This document shows, one piece after another, positions 57,585-64,000 of a stretch of DNA of 64,000 nucleotides (its first letter is position 1; the number at the start of each line of letters is the position of its first letter). The notes beneath the pieces were generated by a model. It saw only the letters and a program-made list of their open reading frames with translations. It made no database searches and had not been told where the DNA came from. The DNA is from Natronomonas marina. GTDB taxonomy: Archaea > Halobacteriota > Halobacteria > Halobacteriales > Haloarculaceae. The DNA lies in contig NZ_CP101154.1 in assembly GCF_024298905.1 (NCBI RefSeq), positions 3,250,932-3,314,931 of the forward strand, written 5' to 3'. Both the position numbers and the translations under genes were made by a program.

Positions 57585-57963
57585 GGCACAGACGGAACCC
57601 ATCGCAGCGCTGGCGGCGGTGTTCGCGCTCGGCGTCGGCCTGTCGCTGTACGCGGGCGCCTTCGACGCGACGGCGGCCGAACTGGTGACCGACCGGGAGA
57701 TGGCACCGCACGCGGCCGACCGTCTCGTGGCCGAGACCACTACCTTCGGCGCAGTGGTCCCGCCGCTGGCGGAGCACACCGACGCGGCGAGCCCCCGTGG
57801 GTATCGCCTGAACGCCTCGCTGCGAACCGACGAGGGGACGTGGACGGAGGGTCGTCCGCGGGCACCGGACCCGGAGTGCGTCGACCGCCGGGTCGCCGTC
57901 CGCGTGGCGCCCGCTCGCGTCATCCCCGGTCTCCTGGAGGTGTGCGTGTGGCCCGCGGCGTGA
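57565..57963 (+). CDS. Pilin-like cluster protein (DUF7285-like) with class III-type signal
   Basis: 132 residues. GRAQTEPIAALAAVFALGVG LSLYAG resembles the archaeal type IV pilin signal: a short basic leader followed by a hydrophobic stem with E-P next to it, to be cut by the prepilin peptidase. A soluble domain with two Cys (PECVDR, LEVCVW) follows. Overlaps both neighbours. Confidence 0.75.
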   Translation: MSSSWGRAQTEPIAALAAVFALGVGLSLYAGAFDATAAELVTDREMAPHAADRLVAETTTFGAVVPPLAEHTDAASPRGYRLNASLRTDEGTWTEGRPRAPDPECVDRRVAVRVAPARVIPGLLEVCVWPAA

Positions 57964-58733
57964 GCACCGTTCTGGACGTCGCGGTCTGTCTGCTGCTCGT
58001 CGGGACCGCTCTCGCCACGCTTGCGGCGGCGCCCCCGACGCCGACGCCGGAGGCCCCCGACGCCGACGCCGCCGCACGAACCGTCGCGACGGCGACGACG
58101 GGCGTCCCGGGCGGGAACAGCACGCGCCACACGACGCTCGCTGCCCACCTGGGGAGCGCCGCCGTGCACGCCGCGACGGTCGACGGACAGCGACTCGTGG
58201 GGAGTTCGTACCCGGCCGCAGTCGTCGAGGCGACCGGGGAGGCGACCGGCGACCGGGTCTACGTCACGGCGACCTGGGAACCGTACCCGAACGCCACCGT
58301 TGACGGGCGCGTGACGGCCGGACCGAAACCCCCCGCGAGCGCCGACGTCGCCGCGACGGTGATGACCGTCGAGAGCGGTATCGACCGGGCGCCGGTCGAC
58401 GATTCGACGACGTTCCGTACCCTCGGTGGGGCGCTCGCCGAGGCTGTCGTCGAGTGGCTCTTCCCGTCGACGCGGACCCGGGCGGCGCTGGCCGACCCCC
58501 GGACCGCTCCCCGGACCGTCGACCGGTATCGGACCGTGGGCGATGCGCTCGACGCCCCCCTCGACTCCGTCGAGGCTGACGTCGACGTCGCGGCCGCAAA
58601 CGAGACGCTGACCGCCGCTCTCGCCGACCGCTTCGAGACGGAGCTACGGGGTCGGTACGCCACGGCGGATGCGGCCGCCGCGGAGACATCGGCCGGCGAG
58701 GTCACGGTCGTCGTCAGGCGGTGGGATCCGTGA
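57948..58733 (+). CDS. Pilin-like cluster protein (DUF7284-like)
   Basis: 261 residues from the GTG at 57948, inside the preceding gene. The stem RGVSTVLDVAVCLLLVGTAL is pilin-like. A Thr/Ala-rich extracellular domain with N-glycosylation sites (NST, NAT, NET) follows. It ends in a GTGA overlap with the next gene. Confidence 0.75.
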   Translation: MARGVSTVLDVAVCLLLVGTALATLAAAPPTPTPEAPDADAAARTVATATTGVPGGNSTRHTTLAAHLGSAAVHAATVDGQRLVGSSYPAAVVEATGEATGDRVYVTATWEPYPNATVDGRVTAGPKPPASADVAATVMTVESGIDRAPVDDSTTFRTLGGALAEAVVEWLFPSTRTRAALADPRTAPRTVDRYRTVGDALDAPLDSVEADVDVAAANETLTAALADRFETELRGRYATADAAAAETSAGEVTVVVRRWDP

Positions 58734-61636
58734 ACGACCGTGCCCGCGTGCCGTTCGCGCTCGTCGGCGTGCTCGTCCTGGTGTCGAGCACGACGCTCGC
58801 GGCGACGGTCGTGACGAACGACCCGGCATCGACGCCGACGGTCGACCGGGCCATGGCCGGCGCCGAGGCGGAGACGGTGACGACGCTCCGCGTTGTCGCG
58901 GACGAGGCGGCGACCGAGACCGCCGCTCGGCCGGTCACCGAACCGGCGAACACGACCGCCGGCCGAGCGCTCGACGCCGACCGGCCGTTCCGCGACGCAT
59001 TGCGCCTCCGAATCTACCTGCTGGCGCGCGAGCGCCTCGAATCGGTCCGGGTCCGTCGCGGTGGCGTCGTCGCAAACGCGTCGTTGCCGCCCGTCGAACC
59101 GACGACCGCCGGGTACCGCGAAGCGATAGAGCGCGTCCGGGTGGAGCGGGCCGGCGAGAACGGTACCGCGTTGCGGGTCGAGATACGGGATGTCCGGATA
59201 GCGGGTACCCACCGGGACCGCCGAGTCGCCACCGAGGAACTGTCGCCGACCTTCGTCGTCCCGAACCCGGCGCTGTTCCTGCACGACAGGACCGAGCGGT
59301 ACGAGCGCCGGGTGAACGCGCCCGTCACCCGCCCGGGCCTCGGACGGCGTCTCACGGCCCGGCTGTATCCCATCGCCTGGGCCAGGGGCTACGCCCAGTA
59401 CAGTGGCGCACCGATAGCGAACGTCGTCGGGACGAGACACGTCGAGTTGGCGACCAACGACGCGCTATTGACCGAACAACGAGCAGTCTTCGGCGCCTCG
59501 GACCCCGGGGGCGACCGCGGCGTCGTCGCCGCCGGCCGCCAGATCGGGGGCCGTGACCTCCTGGCTGCGACCGGCGTCGACGGTCGCTGGAGCGACGCCG
59601 TCCTCACCGCGGCGGAGACACACGGGTCGGACTCCTCGCGGTCTCCGCCGGTCGGGACCGACGAGGAGCCACCCGACGACACCTCGGTGACCGTCGGGGT
59701 CAACGGCTCCGCGGACCGTGCGTTCGCGGAGACCGTCGGTATCGAGGGCGACGACGCCCTCCGGAAGGCCATAGAGCGGGCCCACACGGTCCAGGCCCGC
59801 GTCCGGGCCGAGGCCTCGGGCCGCGTCGTCGACCGGGAACGGACCGGCTCCGTCTCCGGGTCGTGGAATCTGGTCGAGGAACACACCGACGACTCGGTCA
59901 GCCTGGAGCGGATCGACGGGACGCCGCCGAGTGCGGACGGCTGGGAGACACGGGACGGCGCGGCGTTTCGAGTCCACGAGACGCGGGTTCGGTCTCGGAC
60001 CTGGCGACGCGGAAGCCGGCGGAAGACGACCAGCACCGTCGTCGAGCGGGAGTACCGCGTCCGAATCGCGGTCCAGGCCCGTACCGCACCGGTACCGGGC
60101 GCGCCGCCAGGATCGCTCGACGGCCCGCTGGCTTCGGCGACCGACCGGGCCGTCGCCGCAGCCATCGACGAGGCCGGTGGGTTCGAGGCCGTCGCCAGGG
60201 CCGCGGTCGACGGCGACACCGGCCCGACGAGGGCGAACGCGACCGCCGATTCCACCGTCGACCGGGAGACCGTCCTCGCCGACGTGCGGACCCTCCGGGA
60301 CCGGACCCGGAACGTCTCGACCACCGTGCCGGGGACCGACCTCGCCACGGGTCGGGTCAACCCGGCCCGACGGCTCTCGGAGAACCTCTCGGCGCGACAC
60401 GGCCGGCTGCGCGGCCGAGCCGACCGGTCGGTCGCCGAGCGGACCCGGGTCGCGGCGCGCGAGGCGTACCTGGCCGCGCTCGAACGCGACCTCCGGACCC
60501 GCTCGGAGCACCACGGGACGGTCAACGACGGCCTGAAAGACGAGATTACCGAACACCTCGACCCGAGTCGACTCGACGGCGCCCTCGCCGCTCACCGTCG
60601 GGCAGTCCGGCCGCCGACCAGGACCTACGAGGATCCGGTCGGGAACCTGTCTCTCGCCGTCGAGACCGGCCCGTCCTACCTCCCGACCGGGCCGGTCAGC
60701 CGGGAACGGATCCACGCCGGTGAGAACGGGACGGTCCACCCGCTTGCGACGCGGAACCTGAACGTCTTCACCTCTCCGCACGGGCAGGTCGTCGAAGGGA
60801 TACTCGGGCGGCTCCCGATAATCGGCGACGACAGCGTCTCGCTTTCGACCGCCGCCCAGGCGTTGGACGCCATGAACGGTACCGACGAGGGATACGACTC
60901 GCTGCGGTCCGAGGTGACGGCCGCGAGTCGCTACGTTCGTGACGAGTTGGTCGCGGCGATGACCGCCGAAGGCGTCCCCGCTTCCGAGGCCCGGGGCGCC
61001 GTGACGACGAACGCCTCGACGGCCGAGGCGGCGAAGGCGCTCGCCAACGGTTCGACGGCCGAACGGGCCGCATCTTCGGCCGGTGGTAACGGCGTCGACC
61101 GCGACCGGCTCCGGGTTCGCCTCCGGGTCACCCTCGCGGACGCCCTGCGGGACGACGCCGCCCGCCCCTCCCGTTCGTCGACCAACGAGGCAGTCGAAAC
61201 GGTGAAGCGGGAGTTCCGACGCGAACTGCAGGCGAAGGCAGAAAAGCGACTCGAGGACGCCATGGAGAAGAAGCGACGGCAGAAGCTCGGCAAGAAGATG
61301 GGCTCGCTACCGGCCGGGATGCCGCTCGTCCCCGGCTACTGGTACGCCACCGGCAACGTCTGGTACGTCGAGGTCGAGGGTACCTACGAGCGGTTCGTCG
61401 TCCGGGCGAACCGCGGCGACAGCCGGGCATCGACCGCCTACGTGCGGGAGGGACGGACGGCACGTCTCTCCCACGACGGCCGGCGTCTCGAACTCGGTCG
61501 GGGGCCCAAAATCACCGTCAGTACCGAGACGGTGGTAGTGGTCGTCGTCCCGTCCGGCCCGAGAGGCGTCGGCGACACCGACGGCACGATGGACGAGCGC
61601 TCGCCCGGGTGGCCGCCCGGCGAAGGCGGCGGTTGA
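58730..61636 (+). CDS. Large pilus-like cluster surface subunit (DUF7286-like)
   Basis: 968 residues. A single N-terminal helix (RVPFALVGVLVLVSSTTLAA) is followed by a very large, charged, Arg/Glu/Thr-rich extracellular region with helical stretches and several sequons (NTT, NGT, NVS). A basic segment near the C-terminus (QAKAEKRLEDAMEKKRRQKL) precedes a short hydrophobic piece (MPLVPGYWYATGNVWYVEVE) and a Pro/Gly-rich end. Likely the major secreted or tip subunit of this system; the GTGA overlap ties it to the upstream gene. Confidence 0.8.
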   Translation: MNDRARVPFALVGVLVLVSSTTLAATVVTNDPASTPTVDRAMAGAEAETVTTLRVVADEAATETAARPVTEPANTTAGRALDADRPFRDALRLRIYLLARERLESVRVRRGGVVANASLPPVEPTTAGYREAIERVRVERAGENGTALRVEIRDVRIAGTHRDRRVATEELSPTFVVPNPALFLHDRTERYERRVNAPVTRPGLGRRLTARLYPIAWARGYAQYSGAPIANVVGTRHVELATNDALLTEQRAVFGASDPGGDRGVVAAGRQIGGRDLLAATGVDGRWSDAVLTAAETHGSDSSRSPPVGTDEEPPDDTSVTVGVNGSADRAFAETVGIEGDDALRKAIERAHTVQARVRAEASGRVVDRERTGSVSGSWNLVEEHTDDSVSLERIDGTPPSADGWETRDGAAFRVHETRVRSRTWRRGSRRKTTSTVVEREYRVRIAVQARTAPVPGAPPGSLDGPLASATDRAVAAAIDEAGGFEAVARAAVDGDTGPTRANATADSTVDRETVLADVRTLRDRTRNVSTTVPGTDLATGRVNPARRLSENLSARHGRLRGRADRSVAERTRVAAREAYLAALERDLRTRSEHHGTVNDGLKDEITEHLDPSRLDGALAAHRRAVRPPTRTYEDPVGNLSLAVETGPSYLPTGPVSRERIHAGENGTVHPLATRNLNVFTSPHGQVVEGILGRLPIIGDDSVSLSTAAQALDAMNGTDEGYDSLRSEVTAASRYVRDELVAAMTAEGVPASEARGAVTTNASTAEAAKALANGSTAERAASSAGGNGVDRDRLRVRLRVTLADALRDDAARPSRSSTNEAVETVKREFRRELQAKAEKRLEDAMEKKRRQKLGKKMGSLPAGMPLVPGYWYATGNVWYVEVEGTYERFVVRANRGDSRASTAYVREGRTARLSHDGRRLELGRGPKITVSTETVVVVVVPSGPRGVGDTDGTMDERSPGWPPGEGGG

Positions 61637-61773
61637 ACTGGAGGCGACGACCGCGGCTGTCGGGTCCAGTCCGACCCGGGACACGCGGCGGATGGACCGT
61701 CCTGCCACTCGACCGCGACGAACTGTAAGAGTCTATCACTGTATTTATTTTGCGCGTTAAAGCAAAAAGAACA

Positions 61774-61779
61774 TATATA
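61774..61779 (+). promoter_or_regulatory. TATA box of the Tat-exported protein gene
   Basis: TATATA preceded by purine-rich AAAAAGAACA (BRE-like). It ends 21 bases before the ATG at 61801, which supports a leaderless start there rather than at 61792 or 61750. Confidence 0.6.
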
Positions 61780-61800
61780 GAAAGTAATATTATGCCTACT

Positions 61801-62856
61801 ATGTCGAGAGAAAAAGACCGACACGGAACTCCGAGTAGCGACATTGTCGACAGCATCAGCCGTCGGAGCGTCCTGAAGAAGACTGCTGCCGTCAGCGGGG
61901 GAGCGGCGATCCTAGGTACCGCGCCCGCGACCGCGGCCTCGCCGTGTACCAACGTCGATCCGGACGCGTCCTGCGGCCAGAGCGACCTCGACTCGATCAT
62001 CTACAAGACGGACAACGACTGTTTCACCGACTGCGGGAACAACAACGAGTCCCTCCAGACCGCATCGATATCGGATTCCCGGTTCGGAATCTCCTATCTC
62101 GGGAGGGAAGGTGGCGACGACACCGTCTACAAGTTCGCCCTCTCGGGGTCCGCACTCTACTACGAGTACGCCGACTACGACACGTTCTGCAACAGCGACT
62201 ACCGGAACGAAGGCGACATCGTGGGTCGGAACCGGATTCAGGATCTGACGATCGACGTGAGCATCCTCGGCAAGACCGAGCCGGCCACGCAGGTCGACGC
62301 CTACAGGGACGCCATCCACGCCGGACTGCTGGAGGGTGGCGAGGTAACGCAGGCGATTCGGGACAACTGGGGGGATACCAGCCAGGACATCTGCGACCTC
62401 CAAGACGAGTTCGACAAGGGCGACTACGATCCCGACACGTTTCCCCTGTGGGCTGCCGGTGTGTGCGCGGTTGCTGGTGGAGTCATCGGAAGTGGCCCCA
62501 CGCTAGCGTACACGGTTGCAGGCCAGGCCGTGGGTGGGGTTCCACTCGTCTACGACCTCATCAATCAAGAGAGCGGACAGGAACTCGTCCAGCAAAAGGA
62601 CAACGCGACCCGTGACAAGTACCAGTTCGAGTGGAACGGTAGGGCCTCCTACGTCAACTTCGCCGTGCCCATCGAGGTGACCGTCGACGACGACGAGAGT
62701 GGGTCGCTGTCGCTCTCTGCGGAAGCCGACTACACGGCCCCCTGCGACGAGGTCGACACCCTCGGGACCGGGACCGTGGCGGTGCCGACGGACGGACGGG
62801 AACCCACCTCCGACGACCTCGGTATCAACACCTCCACCGACTACAGTCGCTGCTGA
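61801..62856 (+). CDS. Tat-exported cysteine-containing protein, unknown function
   Basis: 351 residues. A twin-arginine signal (SISRRSVLKKTAAVSGGAAI) is followed by A-x-A cleavage near ATAAS. The mature part has an early group of Cys (SPCTNVDPDASC, NDCFTDC), a hydrophobic middle (FPLWAAGVCAVAGGVIGSGP, LAYTVAGQAVGGVPLVYDL) and a beta-rich C-terminus with further Cys. The hydrophobic middle beside Cys recalls bacteriocin-like or pore-forming proteins, but no family is recognised. ATG at 61792 (MPT) is an alternative start. Confidence 0.85.
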   Translation: MSREKDRHGTPSSDIVDSISRRSVLKKTAAVSGGAAILGTAPATAASPCTNVDPDASCGQSDLDSIIYKTDNDCFTDCGNNNESLQTASISDSRFGISYLGREGGDDTVYKFALSGSALYYEYADYDTFCNSDYRNEGDIVGRNRIQDLTIDVSILGKTEPATQVDAYRDAIHAGLLEGGEVTQAIRDNWGDTSQDICDLQDEFDKGDYDPDTFPLWAAGVCAVAGGVIGSGPTLAYTVAGQAVGGVPLVYDLINQESGQELVQQKDNATRDKYQFEWNGRASYVNFAVPIEVTVDDDESGSLSLSAEADYTAPCDEVDTLGTGTVAVPTDGREPTSDDLGINTSTDYSRC

Positions 62857-62929
62857 CCGACGGCGGGGCCAATCTCGGCGCCGTTCGCACCACCCCTGTC
62901 TTCGACGGTCGCTCCCCGTTCACGGGCGC

Positions 62930-63105
62930 CACCGCCGGCTCGATTTCGTCGTCGATAGCCTCGCCGGAGTCGAGTAACACGAACGGGACCGTCTCGTAGA
63001 CCTCGTGAGCGAGAGAACCCACGAAGGCGAAGACGAGGGCCGTCACCGCCCGTTCGCTCTCCCCGAGGTGGTCGATGGCGTCCTCCGCAGCCACGACTCT
63101 TTTGT
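62930..63105 (-). pseudogene. Archaea-specific SMC-related ATPase, C-terminal remnant
   Basis: Minus strand: RVVAAEDAIDHLGESERAVT, ALVFAFVGSLAHEVYETVPF, VLLDSGEAIDDE. This matches the Walker B/D-loop end of the archaea-specific SMC-related proteins (L-V-H-E-V-Y-E-T-V-P-F-x-L-L-D-S-x-E-A-I-D). The long N-terminal part and the last part are absent, so it is a fragment. Confidence 0.6.
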
Positions 63106-64000
63106 CTCGCCGGGCCGCTGTTCGGCCCCGATCTCGGGCGGTCGGGCACGATGAGGAGTGACGACGGCCATCCTCGAACCGGCGGCACGAGTACGATTCG
63201 CCGTATAGTATCCCCTATCAATATTATAAGAGATTAACAGCCAATACTGCATGCGTACACAAGCGGTAACAGTTAGCTGTAGCCCCTTAGATATTTTCCG
63301 GTGGGTCGTGAAAGCGGCAGCTCGTCAATATCGACACCCGGCAGTCCGTCGTAGCGGTCCAACCGGGGTGATGTGTGACGAGACGGAACGCCGAGGATAC
63401 CGTTACGCGGAGCTATCGATTCAATGATGCCGAACAAACCTGTGATTCGAGAAGAATATGATAGGACGCGACACACGGATATAACAACATTATATTTGTT
63501 ATTTGGATACGGTGTCGGAGTTAATCTCGTACCGTTCGTTTCCGAGGAGTGAACGCCCCTACGCACTGAACGGCAGAACGTGTCGGGCAGTATCGACAAA
63601 TCAAACCAGCACTGCGTCTACTATTCGGGGGGAGCCACTCACAACCACCGGAGGGGAATCAAAGATCCACGACGGATGGGCGACCCCAGGTGTTTGGGGT
63701 TCGTTTCCACGATCTCTCGTATCCGAATTCCGGGATCGGTCGAGCGAACGTTCCGGGGGTCGGTCGCTCGATGTCGCCGGTCCGTTCTGCAGGAGGGGAT
63801 TTTATACCGTCCTGTCGATGGAGATGCTTCTTCAACCGGAATCAAGAGGTGGGGGTGAGGTCGGTCGCCCGGACGTGTTCGGTGTTTCCGAATCGGAGGG
63901 CCGTTTCCGAATAGCTGGGCACTCCCACCGAGGGCGACCGGCCCATCCACGGGGGCCGGCGTCTCGACGGCTTTCAGTTTCCATCACCCTTCGCCGTGAC
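63106..64000. other. Region without recognisable genes
   Basis: About 900 bases of mixed, lower GC. A short frame at 63424-63552 (+, 42 codons, ending in FGYGVGVNLVPFVSEE) has a weak coding look but no family. A 108-codon minus frame (63273-63599) lacks haloarchaeal codon bias. No RNA gene or transposon end was recognised; degraded mobile DNA is possible. Confidence 0.35.

Noticed and set aside
55214-57688. 824-codon plus-strand frame over the platform gene
   Set aside because: Arg/Gly-rich shadow of the T2SSF-fold gene in another frame.
63273-63599. 108-codon minus-strand frame at the right end
   Set aside because: Codon use and composition do not look haloarchaeal and no family is recognised.

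Overview
The window is chromosomal DNA from a halophilic archaeon (class Halobacteria). The evidence is high GC with strong G/C at third codon positions, acidic proteins, GTG and leaderless starts next to TATA boxes, twin-arginine signals, HalX-type receivers, amphi-Trp and Mut7-C genes, and ISH1-type and IS200/IS605-type elements. No rRNA, tRNA or CRISPR array was recognised. The genus cannot be fixed from the sequence.

Left part (1-21.4 kb): a mosaic of ordinary genes and mobile DNA. It holds a 7TM sensor histidine kinase, a four-CBS protein with a ribosome-hibernation-like tail, an RHH/RelE toxin-antitoxin pair with a visible operator, a DUF5788-like/PolX pair, a rhomboid/endonuclease V pair, a cobalt/nickel ECF transporter operon (cbiM-PDGLE-cbiQ-cbiO) and a HAD phosphatase. 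Between them lie two copies of one ISH1-like element, each with an 8-bp target duplication (one splits an amphi-Trp gene, the other sits inside an older transposase), two TnpB elements and a decayed derivative. Remnants of a Mut7-C gene, an amino-acid permease and a histidine kinase are also present. A halocin C8-like precursor (Tat motif plus a 12-cysteine tail) lies in an AT-rich island at 11-12.7 kb.

Centre (21.5-45.6 kb): one uninterrupted reading frame on the minus strand encodes a 7,902-residue secreted, membrane-anchored protein. It is built almost wholly of Asp/Gly-rich, thrombospondin-type-3-like calcium-binding repeats with a 28-residue (84-bp) period. It has a Sec signal, about nineteen higher-order boundary modules, a Thr/Pro linker, a CARDB-like domain and a C-terminal membrane helix. 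A small membrane protein overlaps its 3' end. A histidine kinase is divergent from it and is followed by a convergent HTH-receiver regulator, so regulation of the giant gene by this pair is plausible but inferred. This locus is the most unusual thing in the window.

Right part (45.6-64 kb): the histidine kinase and regulator, a second RHH/RelE pair, an SDR, a glycerate 2-kinase-like protein, an ArsA/Get3-type ATPase, and a tightly packed eight-gene cluster (52.8-61.6 kb) for a type IV pilus-like machine (coiled coil, pilin-like proteins, secretion ATPase, membrane platform and large secreted subunits). After that come a Tat-exported Cys-containing protein and a remnant of an archaea-specific SMC-related ATPase. 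The last 900 bases hold nothing recognisable.
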